Assembly (NCBI GenBank): GCA_003151155.1
Contig: PLWX01000105.1
Span: forward strand, 365 to 64,364
Direction of reading: 5' to 3'
Source of the DNA: Acidobacteriaceae bacterium
GTDB taxonomy: Bacteria > Acidobacteriota > Terriglobia > Terriglobales > Acidobacteriaceae
Length of the DNA: 64,000 nucleotides
Shown here: piece after piece, positions 30,719 to 41,033 of the stretch
Layout of the letters: every line of letters begins with the position of its first letter
How positions within the stretch are numbered: position 1 is the stretch's first letter
Made by a program: the position numbers and the translations under genes
The notes under the pieces: generated by a model
The model's input: only the letters and a program-made list of their open reading frames with translations
What the model was told of the DNA's origin: nothing
Databases searched by the model: none

Positions 30719-31393
30719 CTAAGACAGGAAGAACTCTTTCGCTACTTTTTCCCATTCGTCATTCGGCAGTTCGGAGGTCAGGTTATCCACCGCCACGCCA
30801 CCGTCTTGCGCCATCGCGCCAGCCAGCATCGGCATGCGGCGCTGCAACCGTCCAGCGGCTTCTTCCATCCACCAGCGGGCCAGTGCGCCACCCAGCAGGT
30901 TGCGGAAGTTCGTCTTCGCATCGGGCGACTGCACGGTCAACAACCAGCCTTCTCCGTAAGGATCTTTCGCGGCTAACCCCGGGTTCGTCAGCACTGCATC
31001 GTTGATCTCGGCCACGCTGCCTTCGATCGGAGATACCATGTCGACCTTCTTGCCGTTGCGCTCGATCGACCAGATCTTCTGTCCCTGGCGGATCCACTGG
31101 CCGCGCTGCGGCAAGTTGATCTTTTCGATGGCGCCATTGATCTTGCCGGCGAAGTCGTCGATCCCCACGCGAACCAGGTTCGGGCTCTCACTCAGCGCCC
31201 AAGTGTGTCCGGGATGATAGCGAAGCGCTTCGGGGACTTTGAATCCGCCCACCAGGCTCGGCTCCAACGGACGAACCACATTATGTTTGGTCACCGCCGG
31301 CGCTACCTGCACAACCGTCTGCTTGCCGCGGCTATAGAAATAATCGATGGTCAGGAAACCGATGAAGGTAATGAGTACCAGGAGAACTGTCAT
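30719..31393 (-). CDS. Membrane-anchored GcvH-like (lipoyl-domain) protein
   Basis: A 224-aa protein with an N-terminal membrane anchor (TVLLVLITFIGFLTIDYFY) and a glycine-cleavage-H-like domain: RYHPGHTWALSE (as in GcvH Y.(E)HEW), VRVGIDDFAGKINGAIEKINLPQRG and the fold core VSPIEGSVAEIN...NPGLAAKDPYGEGWLLTVQ. At the lipoyl-lysine position of GcvH (ESVKAASDIY) this protein has ERNGKKVDMV: by alignment a glycine takes the lysine place and two lysines follow. Whether it is lipoylated is open. Strong GGAGGT 6 bp before the ATG. The upstream 374 bp (31394-31767) show no gene or signal I can support. Confidence 0.8.
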   Translation of the reverse strand: MTVLLVLITFIGFLTIDYFYSRGKQTVVQVAPAVTKHNVVRPLEPSLVGGFKVPEALRYHPGHTWALSESPNLVRVGIDDFAGKINGAIEKINLPQRGQWIRQGQKIWSIERNGKKVDMVSPIEGSVAEINDAVLTNPGLAAKDPYGEGWLLTVQSPDAKTNFRNLLGGALARWWMEEAAGRLQRRMPMLAGAMAQDGGVAVDNLTSELPNDEWEKVAKEFFLS

Positions 31394-31767
31394 AAAGCAC
31401 CTCCGCCCGTGGGCTTGATATGTATGGCTAACAACGCCCTTCTCTAATGCATTCGGTGTGCCAACTCGCGGTCACTTCACATGTAACATCGAAACCTCAT
31501 TGTTCTTGATAGTTTGCGAGCTACAGCTGAAAAGTGAACAGCGGAATTGCATACTTACGCAACAATCGACATCGATGCAGAACGCAACGCCCAAATGCGA
31601 GCAACATCGCATCAACGCGGCGTAAGTCGCTGAATCAATTTGTGTAATTGGATTTTCAGGAAAGGTGTTGCGAAATTCCATCGCTGTTGCAGAACTCTGC
31701 ATCGCTCACGATGAATTCCACAGGCGTTGCAAAAATATCCTGACAACTCACGAAAATCTTTTGGGAG

Positions 31768-33174
31768 TTAGACCTTTTCCATGGTCTTGGCGCTCAGCCG
31801 CTCCAGAATCCGCGGTCCCAACTGCGATACATTGCCGGCGCCAAGGGTAAGAATCATGTCCCCCGGCTGTGCTTCCGTGGCTGCCATGATCGCCGCCACC
31901 TGGAACGATTTCGCATAAAACGTCGATCGTCCTGAGCGTTCCGTAATCCGTCGCGCCAAGGCTTCCGTTGTGACGCCCTCGATCGGCTGTTCGCTCGCGG
32001 GATAGATATCAATCAGATAAAGCGAGTCGGCATCATCGAACGAAGCCGCGAACTCATCCATGAGGTCGCGAGTGCGGGTATAACGATGCGGCTGGAAGAC
32101 GACGTGAACATGACGGAAGCCGCACTGCTTTGCCGCCGCCAGGGTGGCGCGGATCTCTGTCGGATGATGTCCGTAATCGTCGATTACACTGACGCCGTTC
32201 GCCTTGCCCTTGAGTTGGAAGCGACGATCGACCCCACGGAACTCCGCTAGCGCAGCGCGAATTTTATCCGGAGTAATGTCGAGCCCTATGCCAATCGCAA
32301 TCGCGGCGGTAGCGTTGCGCACGTTATGGATCCCCGGCACCCGCAGCAGGAATTCACCAAGGGACTTGCCTCGATATTCCACCGAAAAATTGCTGAGAAA
32401 TCCCAGCGCCAGCTGCGCGGAATCACAGGGCGAGCAGCGGATCAGGAAATCCGATCCTTCACGCGTCCCGTAGGTCACGATCCGGCGCCGTACCCGCGGT
32501 AGTATCTCGCGCAGCGGGTCATTGTCATTGCAGGCCACCACCATGCCATAGAACGGCACACGATCCATGAACTCCACGAAGGTCTGTTCCACGTCCGCCA
32601 TATCGTGGTAACAGTCCATGTGCTCGCGATCGATGTTCGTCACCACCGCGTGAATGAACCACAGCTTCAAGAACGATCGGTCGCTCTCATCCGCTTCGGC
32701 AACCAGGTATTGCGACTTGCCGAGCCGGGCGTTGGAGCCCATGGCATCCACGCGCCCGCCAACAATCACCGTCGGATCCAGCTCTCCACCTGCCAGCACC
32801 GCGGCTACCATCGAGGTCGTAGTGGTCTTACCGTGCATCCCGCCAATCGCGATCCCGTATTTCAGCCGCATCAACTCGGCCAGCATCTCTGCCCGCTGGA
32901 TCACCGGGATATGATTCGCATGCGCTTCGGCAACTTCTACATTGCTCTTACCGATCGCCGAACTGGTCACCACGACCTCGGCCCCGGCAACATTGCCGGC
33001 GCGATGTCCTTCAAACACCTTCGCGCCGAGCGATTCCAGTCGCTCCGTCACTGCCGAGTGCTTCAGGTCCGAGCCGGAAACCTTGTAACCAAGGTTGATC
33101 AGCACCTCGGCGATGCCACTCATGCCGATGCCGCCGATTCCAACGAAATGTATGCGCTGCAGTTTCGCGAACAA
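31768..33174 (-). CDS. murC: UDP-N-acetylmuramate--L-alanine ligase
   Basis: Adds the first amino acid of the peptidoglycan stem peptide. The 468-aa protein has the N-terminal IHFVGIGGIGMSGIAE Rossmann motif, the ATP site GMHGKTTTTSMVA, then LVAEADESD, HNVRNATAAIAI and DDYGHHPTEI. It is the last gene of the dcw run on this strand. The normal followers ftsQ, ftsA and ftsZ are absent; the next gene downstream encodes the GcvH-like protein. Confidence 0.97.
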   Translation of the reverse strand: MFAKLQRIHFVGIGGIGMSGIAEVLINLGYKVSGSDLKHSAVTERLESLGAKVFEGHRAGNVAGAEVVVTSSAIGKSNVEVAEAHANHIPVIQRAEMLAELMRLKYGIAIGGMHGKTTTTSMVAAVLAGGELDPTVIVGGRVDAMGSNARLGKSQYLVAEADESDRSFLKLWFIHAVVTNIDREHMDCYHDMADVEQTFVEFMDRVPFYGMVVACNDNDPLREILPRVRRRIVTYGTREGSDFLIRCSPCDSAQLALGFLSNFSVEYRGKSLGEFLLRVPGIHNVRNATAAIAIGIGLDITPDKIRAALAEFRGVDRRFQLKGKANGVSVIDDYGHHPTEIRATLAAAKQCGFRHVHVVFQPHRYTRTRDLMDEFAASFDDADSLYLIDIYPASEQPIEGVTTEALARRITERSGRSTFYAKSFQVAAIMAATEAQPGDMILTLGAGNVSQLGPRILERLSAKTMEKV

Positions 33175-33237
33175 AACTTGCCCTCAAAGAACACATTGTT
33201 TTACCACGAAGAGGCCCATCCGCGCCGGGATGTAGGT

Positions 33238-34326
33238 TTAGACCCGCGCTGCTTTGCCGCTTTTGCCTGCCACTCGCACCGCCATGGCAGCAATTTCCGC
33301 CGCCGCATTGGGATGCGAGAGCAGCCGGGCCGCTTGCGACATCTTGGTGAGATGACTTGCGTCCGCAAATAATTCCTGGATCGTCGTCGTGAGCAGTTCG
33401 GGGGTCAGCATCGCTTGCGTCATCATGCGCGCCGCACCAACGTCCACTAGCGCTTGCGCATTCTTCGTCTGGTGATCGTCTGCCGCCGTCGGCAGGGGAA
33501 CGAAAATCGCCGGCTTGGCTGCTGCCGTCACTTCAGCAACGGTACTCGCTCCCGACCTGCAGATGATCAGGTCCGCCTCCGCAAAGGCTCGCGGCATATC
33601 GTCGATGAACGGCGAAACCTCGGCTGCATAAAGCCCATCCAGATATGCCCGCGCCACATGCTCGTATTCCTTTTCGCCCGTCTGGTGAGTGATGCGCAGC
33701 CCTGGTATCGCTTCATACAGTGGCCGAAGCGCTTCGACCACAGCGTTGTTGATCGCGCGCGCTCCCTGGCTCCCACCAAAGACCAGCACGTGCATCCGAC
33801 CGTCACTTTTTCGCTGCGGCAGGTCGAAGAACGCTTGACGCACTGGCACGCCCGTCACCGAGCACTGCCGGAAATATTTGCAGGTCTGTTTGAAATGCAC
33901 CGCCGCTGCCGATGCAAAGGGCGCGACCAGACGATTGGCAAATCCCGGATAGATATTGGGCTCGAAGATCACCGTCGGCACGCGACAGAGTTTCGCCGCG
34001 AGCATTGCCGGCCCCGACGCGTATCCGCCGACTCCGATCATCACATCCGGCTTGAATTCGCGAATGATTCTGCGGCTGGCCGCGATGGCTCTCGGCAGGT
34101 CCAGCATGGTCTTCATCCGAGTCGCGGTACTCACGCGATTCAGCGCACCTACCTGGATCAGACGCAGTTCGAAATTTGCCTTGGGCACCAGCCGCGTCTC
34201 GATGCCCCGCCCGGTCCCGATGAAAATGACTTCGGCGGAATGAACGTTCCGCAACTCCTGCGCGATCGCCAGCGCCGGAATCACGTGTCCACCGGTTCCT
34301 CCACCTGCCAGAATTGCCCGCATCAT
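33238..34326 (-). CDS. murG: UDP-GlcNAc transferase MurG (lipid II synthesis)
   Basis: Adds GlcNAc to lipid I to form lipid II at the inner face of the membrane. The 362-aa protein has the N-terminal [24 protein letters not shown] and the C-domain GGSQGAR and [10 protein letters not shown] motifs. Its first codon overlaps the end of ftsW by one base (start ATG 34326 or 34323). The gap to murC is 63 bp. Confidence 0.97.
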   Translation of the reverse strand: MMRAILAGGGTGGHVIPALAIAQELRNVHSAEVIFIGTGRGIETRLVPKANFELRLIQVGALNRVSTATRMKTMLDLPRAIAASRRIIREFKPDVMIGVGGYASGPAMLAAKLCRVPTVIFEPNIYPGFANRLVAPFASAAAVHFKQTCKYFRQCSVTGVPVRQAFFDLPQRKSDGRMHVLVFGGSQGARAINNAVVEALRPLYEAIPGLRITHQTGEKEYEHVARAYLDGLYAAEVSPFIDDMPRAFAEADLIICRSGASTVAEVTAAAKPAIFVPLPTAADDHQTKNAQALVDVGAARMMTQAMLTPELLTTTIQELFADASHLTKMSQAARLLSHPNAAAEIAAMAVRVAGKSGKAARV

Positions 34327-35417
34327 TATTCCGCTTGTTGTGTGATGTTCAAAAGCACGCCGACGCTGGCCAGGGTGATGAAAAGCGAAGACCCGCCGTA
34401 GGAGATGAATGGCAGAGGAATGCCCTTGGTAGGCAGTAGCCCCAATACCACGCTGACGTTAAAAAACGCCTGCACCACAACCATGGCAGTAATGCCAGTC
34501 GCCAGCAGCCGTCCGAACATGTCTTCCGTCAGCATGGCGGCCCGAACCCCGCGATACAGGAAGATCGTGAACAGCAGGACGATAAAAACGGATCCTACCA
34601 GCCCGAGTTCTTCCGCCATCACCGCGAAAATGAAATCCGTATGCGGTTCGGGAAGATAGAAGAGCTTCTGCTTCCCTTCCATCAATCCTTGCCCGGTGAT
34701 CCCGCCCGTCGCCACGGCGATCAGCGACTGGATCATATGAAAGCCCGTGCCCAACGGATCGGCATTTGGATCGAGAAACGCCAGCATTCGTTTACGCCGG
34801 AACTCCACCCGAAACAACAGCCAATACAGCGGCAGGATGGATGCCAGGATCGCGTAGCCGAGATAGCGCATCTCCATACCCGCAATGAACAGCATGCTGG
34901 AAGCGATCGCTATGCAGGCAATGCCCGTGCCGAGGTCCGGTTGTTTGACGATCAATCCCGTCAGCATCAACGTGACCAGTCCCGCCGGCATCAACGTGTG
35001 CTTCCAGTCGGTAATCGTCTTGATACGCGACTCCAGCCAGAAGGCGAGGAAGAGAATAATCGCCGGTTTCGCGAGTTCCGATGGCTGAAACGAGAATGCG
35101 CCAAACTTGATCCAGCGATGCGTGTTATGCGAGCGGTCGAGGAAGAACACCGCGATCAGCAACCCCAGCGTAATGCCAAGCAGCGAATACACAAGCGTCT
35201 GGTTCTTATATTTACGGTAGTCAATATTCATGCAGACGATCATCGCGCCCACACCGACCACCGCCCACGCCAACTGCCGGATCAGAAAGGTGTACGGCGA
35301 GCCAAACTTCTCTCCAGCCATCACCGCCGAAGCGCTGAACACCATGATCAGCCCGATGAACACCAGCAGCATCGTGGACCCGAAGAGCCACTTGTCCACA
35401 CTGACGCGCTTCGCCAT
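34326..35417 (-). CDS. ftsW: Lipid II polymerase FtsW (SEDS family)
   Basis: SEDS glycosyltransferase that polymerises lipid II at the division site together with FtsI. The 363-aa protein has ten hydrophobic spans and the family features [30 protein letters not shown] and [14 protein letters not shown]. It starts immediately after the murD stop (35418). Confidence 0.96.
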   Translation of the reverse strand: MAKRVSVDKWLFGSTMLLVFIGLIMVFSASAVMAGEKFGSPYTFLIRQLAWAVVGVGAMIVCMNIDYRKYKNQTLVYSLLGITLGLLIAVFFLDRSHNTHRWIKFGAFSFQPSELAKPAIILFLAFWLESRIKTITDWKHTLMPAGLVTLMLTGLIVKQPDLGTGIACIAIASSMLFIAGMEMRYLGYAILASILPLYWLLFRVEFRRKRMLAFLDPNADPLGTGFHMIQSLIAVATGGITGQGLMEGKQKLFYLPEPHTDFIFAVMAEELGLVGSVFIVLLFTIFLYRGVRAAMLTEDMFGRLLATGITAMVVVQAFFNVSVVLGLLPTKGIPLPFISYGGSSLFITLASVGVLLNITQQAE

Positions 35418-36776
35418 CTACTTCTGCTCCCGCGCCTGCATGCTGCGCACCAATTCTTTAAACACTCGCCCGCGATGCTCGTAGCTCTGGAACTGGTCGA
35501 AGCTCGCACACGCCGGCGCCAGCAGCACCACGTCGCCTTTCACCGCCTTTTGCGAGGCTAGCTTGACAGCGTTTTCCAGGGTCTCGGCATGAACCACTTC
35601 CACGCCGCTGACCTCAGCTTCAATTTTCGATGCCGCTGCCCCGATCGTGTAGACCGTCTTTACCCGCTCGTGCAGCAGGTCGTTCAGCACCGTGTACGGG
35701 CTGCCTTTGTCCTTGCCTCCCAGGATCAAGTGCACGCCTTTTGCAAACGATTCCAGCGCCTTGATCGTCGCATCGACATTCGTCGCTTTCGAATCATTGT
35801 AGTACTCCACGCCCTTCACCGTCGCGGTGTACTCCAGGCGATGCTCCACCGCCTTGAACTGCGAAACCGCTTTGCGAATCTGCTCCGGCGCCACCCCCGC
35901 GGCCATGCCCACGCAAACTGCGGCCAGCACGTTCTCCACGTTGTGCGCGCCTTTCAGCAGCATGTCGTTCACCGACAGGATCTCCTGGTCCTTACCGTCG
36001 CGATAAACGATCGTCTCGCCGCGCAGGAACGCGCCGCGCCTTACGTCATGTAACCGCGAGAACCACAGCACCTGCGACTTCAGCCGTTTGCCAATCTCCA
36101 CGCAAGGCTCGTTATCGGCGTTCAGAACCGCATAGTCACTCGCGCTCTGATTCTCAAACACTCGCTCCTTTGCGGACGCGTAATTCGCAAACGTGTGATG
36201 ACGGTCAAGGTGGTCCGGCGTGATATTCAAGATCGCCGCAATCTCCGGACGGAAACTTTCAATTGTCTCCAGTTGGAAACTCGAAATTTCCAGCACGCTC
36301 CAGGTATCGGCGTCGGCCTGCTCGGCGAAGCTGATCGCGGGGGTTCCAATATTTCCGCCGACCAGCGTCCTCTCTCCGCCTGCTTTAATAATGTCGCCGC
36401 ACAATGAAGTCGTTGTTGTCTTGCCGTTTGACCCGGTGATGGCGATCACGTGGCCCGCCACGAACAGCGCTGCCAGTTCAATCTCGCCAATCACGCGGAT
36501 ACCCTGCTTACGCGCTTGTTCGATTTGCGGTTGGTCGAACGGTACTCCAGGGCTGACCACGATCATGTCCTGGTCGCGAAACGTACGCTCTCCGTGGTGC
36601 CCGGTTTCGACCGTGATGCCCTTATCGAGCAGCAGGGGGATCTCCTGGCGCAACTGCGCTTCCGACTTCGAGTCCGAAACCGTAACCTTCGCGCCTCGCG
36701 CCTGCAAAAATGTAGCCGACGCAACGCCCGACTTCCCTAATCCGACAACCAGTACACGTTTTCCTCGAACGTCCAT
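35418..36776 (-). CDS. murD: UDP-N-acetylmuramoylalanine--D-glutamate ligase
   Basis: Adds D-glutamate to the stem peptide. The 452-aa protein starts MDVRGKRVLVVGLGKSGVA. ATP site GSNGKTTTTSLCG, then NITPDHLDRH, HNVENVLAA and YNDSKATNVDA. The ATG at 36776 fits the family start; 4 extra codons upstream are possible. It lies 40 bp after mraY. Confidence 0.97.
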   Translation of the reverse strand: MDVRGKRVLVVGLGKSGVASATFLQARGAKVTVSDSKSEAQLRQEIPLLLDKGITVETGHHGERTFRDQDMIVVSPGVPFDQPQIEQARKQGIRVIGEIELAALFVAGHVIAITGSNGKTTTTSLCGDIIKAGGERTLVGGNIGTPAISFAEQADADTWSVLEISSFQLETIESFRPEIAAILNITPDHLDRHHTFANYASAKERVFENQSASDYAVLNADNEPCVEIGKRLKSQVLWFSRLHDVRRGAFLRGETIVYRDGKDQEILSVNDMLLKGAHNVENVLAAVCVGMAAGVAPEQIRKAVSQFKAVEHRLEYTATVKGVEYYNDSKATNVDATIKALESFAKGVHLILGGKDKGSPYTVLNDLLHERVKTVYTIGAAASKIEAEVSGVEVVHAETLENAVKLASQKAVKGDVVLLAPACASFDQFQSYEHRGRVFKELVRSMQAREQK

Positions 36777-36816
36777 CAATCTTCTCAATTCGTCATTGTG
36801 CCACGCAGCCGCGGCC

Positions 36817-37956
36817 TCACCGCAGCTTTAATGTCGTAAGTGCAAACAGTGCAAACACCAAACTGGCAATCCAGAACCGCACGATGATTTTTGACTCCGA
36901 CCACCCCAGCAACTCGAAATGATGGTGTAGCGGCGCCATCTTGAAAATGCGCTTCTTCCTTAACTTGTACGACCCAACCTGCAGGATTACCGACAGCGCC
37001 TCGAGCACAAAAATCCCGCCGATAAAGGGCAGCAGCAGTTCCTGCTTGATGATCACTGCAACCGTCCCGATCGCCCCACCCAGTGCCAGCGATCCCACAT
37101 CGCCCATGAACACTTCGGCCGGGTGCGCGTTGTACCAGAGAAATCCGATCGCCGAGCCAACCATCGCTCCACAGAAAATCGAGAGTTCGCCAACCTCCGG
37201 CATCCTCGACAGCCCCAGATAATCGGCAAATTGCGCGTGCCCGCTGACGTAGGTCAGCACCGTAAGCGCCCCCGCCGCAATCACCGTGCAGCCAATCGCC
37301 AACCCGTCGAGTCCGTCGGTCAAGTTCACCGCGTTGCTTGACCCGACTAAGACCACGGCTACAAACGCCAGAAACGGGACATACGCCAGGATCCAGATAT
37401 GCGGATAGGTAGCGAGGTGTTCGAATTCCAGGTTTGGACGGAAGTTCTTCGCAAACGGAACGATCAGGTGCGTGTTGTAGGCGCCATGCCGCTGGATCAG
37501 CACCAGCGCCATGGCCACCAGCACGCTCACCAGGATCAGGTATCCCATCTTGCTGCGGGCCGTCAGTCCGAGGTTGCGGCGGTTCGCCACCTTCAGATAG
37601 TCATCGGCAAACCCAATCGCTCCAAAGGCGATCGTCGCCAGCATCGCGATCCATACGAACTTGTTCGTCAGGTCTGCCCACAACAGCGTAGGAATAATGA
37701 TGGCGATCGTTATAAGTACGCCGCCCATCGTCGGCGTCCCTGACTTCTTCTGGTGCGACTTCGGTCCTTCTTCACGGATGTATTGGCTGATCTGGAATTC
37801 GCGCAGCCGCCGTATCACGGCCGGCCCAATGATCAGGCCCATGAACATCGCAGTCAGGCTGGAGAACGCCGTGCGAAACGTCAGGTACCGGAAAATTCGA
37901 AAGGGCGTGAAGTTGAGGTAGTGAAAAAGCTTTTCGTAAAGAAGCCAGTAGAGCAA
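36817..37956 (-). CDS. mraY: Phospho-N-acetylmuramoyl-pentapeptide transferase
   Basis: Makes lipid I from UDP-MurNAc-pentapeptide and undecaprenyl phosphate. The 379-aa membrane protein carries GTPTMGG, GFADDYLKV (the DD pair), NLTDGLDGLA and MGDVGSLALGG, and ends with HHHFELLGWSE. I chose the TTG at 37956, which gives the family start LLYWLLYE, with AAAGGA 10 bp upstream; the upstream extension to 38001 lacks similarity. Confidence 0.96.
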   Translation of the reverse strand: MLYWLLYEKLFHYLNFTPFRIFRYLTFRTAFSSLTAMFMGLIIGPAVIRRLREFQISQYIREEGPKSHQKKSGTPTMGGVLITIAIIIPTLLWADLTNKFVWIAMLATIAFGAIGFADDYLKVANRRNLGLTARSKMGYLILVSVLVAMALVLIQRHGAYNTHLIVPFAKNFRPNLEFEHLATYPHIWILAYVPFLAFVAVVLVGSSNAVNLTDGLDGLAIGCTVIAAGALTVLTYVSGHAQFADYLGLSRMPEVGELSIFCGAMVGSAIGFLWYNAHPAEVFMGDVGSLALGGAIGTVAVIIKQELLLPFIGGIFVLEALSVILQVGSYKLRKKRIFKMAPLHHHFELLGWSESKIIVRFWIASLVFALFALTTLKLR

Positions 37957-38047
37957 TCTTGTCTTGTCCTTTGAATGCCGTGCCCTCCGGCATCTTCTCA
38001 TCTACCAAGTATCTTTGGCTGTTGGGGGAATGCCTTAGCCCTGCTCG

Positions 38048-39418
38048 CTAAGCGCCCGTCAGTTCTCTCCACTTTTCAATGGCCCGCTCCAACTTCACTC
38101 CGCGCGACGCCTTCAGCAAAACTGCGTCCCCAGAACGAACGTTCTTCGCCAACCACTCCCCAGCCTCTTCCGTTGACGCCACAAACTCCGCCCGCACGCC
38201 CAAATCGCTCGCGGCTTCCACCATTGTCTTCGCGAGACCCCGCACTCCTAAAAGGATTTCAGCTCGGCTCGCTAAATGTTGCCCGCATTCGCGATGCAAT
38301 CGCTCGCCATCGCTGCCCAGTTCCAGCATCTCTCCGGCAACCACGATATGGCGCCTCGCCGGCATTTTTGCCAGCGCATTCACCATTGCATTCAGGGCTT
38401 TCGGATTCGAATTGTAGCAATCGTTGATCACCGTCGCCCCCGCGATCTCCACCACCTGCCCACGCTTGTCCGACGCCTGCAACGTCTTCAGTGCATCGAC
38501 TGCATCGCGCAGCGGAACGCCGTGATGCAACCCCACCGCCACCGCTGCCAGCGCGTTGTAAACGTTATGCTCGCCAATCAGCGGCATCACCGAGGGAACC
38601 CGTTGGTCACGGTAATAAAGGTCGAACTTCGAACCTTCCGATCCCAGCATCTCCACGTGTTCCGCGCGCAAATCCGCGGCGTGCCGAACGCCGAACATCA
38701 ATACCGTCCCGTGGAAGTCGCGGCCGAATTGTGAAACGTATTCGTCGTCCGCGTTCAACACCGCGCAACCGCCTCGCGGTAAATGCTCGATCAACTCATA
38801 CTTAGCGCGCGCGATACCTTTGATGGAATCGAAGAACTCTAAATGCACCGGCGCCACCATCGTCACCACGCCGGTATTGGGTTGCGCCAGTTTCGCCAGT
38901 GCCGCAATCTCGCCAGTATGCGACATGCCCATCTCGATCACGGCGATCTGGTGCTCCGGCTGCAGCTTCAGCAACTGCAGTGGCATTCCAAAATGATTGT
39001 TAAGATTGCCTTCCGACTTCAGCACCTTGTACTTCGCCGAAAGCACGTGAGCGATGCATTCCTTGGTCGTCGTCTTCCCGGCCGATCCGGTCACTCCGAC
39101 CACCGCATGGCCCCACACGCAACGTACCATCGCTGCCAGTCGCTGCAGCGCCGCCAGGGTGTCATCCACAACGATAAGTTTGTTTCTCTGTGCGAAGATC
39201 TGGCGATGATCTTTGGCAACCACGGCTGCGACCGCGCCGCGTTCCAGCGCCGCTTCTACATAGTCGTGTCCGTCGAGACGTTCGCCTCGCACGGCAAAAA
39301 ACAAATCGCCCGGTTGCACTGTGCGTGAATCAATGCTGTAGCCAAGCGCCTCCGCGTCGGTGCGATAGTCGCCCGACCCGTTCATGAATTCCGCCACTCG
39401 CCACAGCGCTAACTTCAT
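38048..39418 (-). CDS. murF: UDP-N-acetylmuramoyl-tripeptide--D-alanyl-D-alanine ligase
   Basis: Completes the stem pentapeptide. The 456-aa protein has the N-terminal substrate domain (DSRTVQPGDLFFAVRGERLDGH, in pieces), ATP site GSAGKTTTKECIA, EMGMSHTGEI and NDCYNSNPKA. The ATG overlaps the murE stop as ATGA, so the two are translationally coupled. Confidence 0.97.
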   Translation of the reverse strand: MKLALWRVAEFMNGSGDYRTDAEALGYSIDSRTVQPGDLFFAVRGERLDGHDYVEAALERGAVAAVVAKDHRQIFAQRNKLIVVDDTLAALQRLAAMVRCVWGHAVVGVTGSAGKTTTKECIAHVLSAKYKVLKSEGNLNNHFGMPLQLLKLQPEHQIAVIEMGMSHTGEIAALAKLAQPNTGVVTMVAPVHLEFFDSIKGIARAKYELIEHLPRGGCAVLNADDEYVSQFGRDFHGTVLMFGVRHAADLRAEHVEMLGSEGSKFDLYYRDQRVPSVMPLIGEHNVYNALAAVAVGLHHGVPLRDAVDALKTLQASDKRGQVVEIAGATVINDCYNSNPKALNAMVNALAKMPARRHIVVAGEMLELGSDGERLHRECGQHLASRAEILLGVRGLAKTMVEAASDLGVRAEFVASTEEAGEWLAKNVRSGDAVLLKASRGVKLERAIEKWRELTGA

Positions 39419-40929
39419 CCGGTATGGCTCCCATGTAACTGCGGAGTACCATACCCGGCTTCATGCAAGGCTTGCAACGCCACTTTTACGTCGTCAAACG
39501 GATGTACGCCCTCGCGCGTGGTCTGCGTCTTCTCATGGCCCTTGCCCGCGAGAATTACGATGTCCCCCAGCCGCGCATTGGCAACCGCCATCCCAATCGC
39601 TTTTTTGCGATCCGGTTCCACCAGGAACTGCGCCCCTGTTTCGGCAAGCCCCGGCAGAACGTCATTCAGGATCGCCTTCGGCTCCTCACTCCGCGGATTG
39701 TCGGAGGTCAGGATCACCAGGTCGCTGCCTTCACCGGCAGCCTTCCCCATCAGCGGACGCTTCGTCTTATCGCGATCGCCACCGCACCCAAACAGCGTGA
39801 TCACCCGTCCGCCGCCTGCCTGCTGCACGAACTCCCGGGCCAGCGAAGTCACATTGCGCAGTGCGTCATCGGTATGCGCGTAGTCCACGATCACCGAGAA
39901 CGGCTGCCCCGCGTTCACCCGCTCGAATCTTCCCGGAGCACGCGTCACGTGCGTGATCGCTTCGCTGATGCGGTCCGCATGAATGCCACGTTCCATTGCC
40001 GCCGCCGACGCTGCCAGCAGGTTATATACATTCACTTTTCCCAGCAGTGGGCTAAACACTGCTATGCGTCGCTCCGGCGTCACCATCTCAAAGCGCGTCC
40101 CTGTCGAAGTCATTTCCAGCTTTTCGGCGTGGAAGTCCCCGCTCGCCAGTCCATAGGTAAACACCTTGTCGCAATGCTTGTGCGCCAGTTTGACCAGCTG
40201 TTCACTCCAACTGTCGTCACGATTGATGATTGCCACCCGCGGTGGCTCCGTGCCACAGCCTCGGAAGAGGCATGCTTTCGCTCGGAAGTAGTTCTCCATC
40301 GTGCCGTGGAAATCGAGATGATCGCGCGTGAGGTTGGTGAACACCGCTACGTCGTAGGGCACGCCATACACACGTTCCTGCGCCAGCGCATGTGACGACA
40401 CTTCCATCACCGCTTCCGTTACGCCGTGACTTACCGCTTCGTGAAACACACGGTTCAGCTCCAGTGACTCCGGCGTAGTATGCGGCGCCGGCATCACTCG
40501 TCCCGCGATGTGATATTCCACCGTGCCTACCATTGCCGTCTTGCGTCCCGATTGTCGCAGTAGAGACTCAATTAGGTAAGTCGTGGTCGTCTTGCCGTTG
40601 GTGCCGGTCACGCCGGTGATCGCCAGCTTTTCCGCCGGCTTCTTATAAAAATTGGCGCTCAACTTCGCCAGCGCCCGACGTCCATGCGCCGCCACCGCCC
40701 ACGCAATGTCTTTTCTCGGAGGCTCGGTCGCTGAATCCGTCACCACCGCCACCGCTCCCGCTTGGATCGCGGTGTCAATGTACTTATTGCCGTCGGTCGT
40801 CCCGCCGCGCATCGCAACAAAACAAAATCCCGGCTGTATCCGCCGCGAATCATAATCCAGCCCATGAATCCCTGCATTCCCCGCACAGGCGAGAATCTCA
40901 GCCCCGTCGATAAGTTGGAAGAAATCCAT
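39415..40929 (-). CDS. murE: UDP-MurNAc-L-Ala-D-Glu:meso-diaminopimelate ligase
   Basis: Adds the third stem residue. The 504-aa protein has ATP site GTNGKTTTTYLIE, VMEVSSHALAQERV, FTNLTRDHLDFHGTMENY in pieces, and the substrate motif DNPRSE. The DNPR form marks enzymes that use meso-diaminopimelate, so the wall is probably of the DAP type. It lies 104 bp after ftsI. Confidence 0.97.
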   Translation of the reverse strand: MDFFQLIDGAEILACAGNAGIHGLDYDSRRIQPGFCFVAMRGGTTDGNKYIDTAIQAGAVAVVTDSATEPPRKDIAWAVAAHGRRALAKLSANFYKKPAEKLAITGVTGTNGKTTTTYLIESLLRQSGRKTAMVGTVEYHIAGRVMPAPHTTPESLELNRVFHEAVSHGVTEAVMEVSSHALAQERVYGVPYDVAVFTNLTRDHLDFHGTMENYFRAKACLFRGCGTEPPRVAIINRDDSWSEQLVKLAHKHCDKVFTYGLASGDFHAEKLEMTSTGTRFEMVTPERRIAVFSPLLGKVNVYNLLAASAAAMERGIHADRISEAITHVTRAPGRFERVNAGQPFSVIVDYAHTDDALRNVTSLAREFVQQAGGGRVITLFGCGGDRDKTKRPLMGKAAGEGSDLVILTSDNPRSEEPKAILNDVLPGLAETGAQFLVEPDRKKAIGMAVANARLGDIVILAGKGHEKTQTTREGVHPFDDVKVALQALHEAGYGTPQLHGSHTG

Positions 40930-41033
40930 GGAGAATAGATTCTAACGACTTCAATAAAGGTAAGCGAAGATATTGCGAGCTGTTCCCAAAACAAGCCTTA
41001 GCCGTTAGCGCCCTCGGACCGCAGCAGGCGAAC

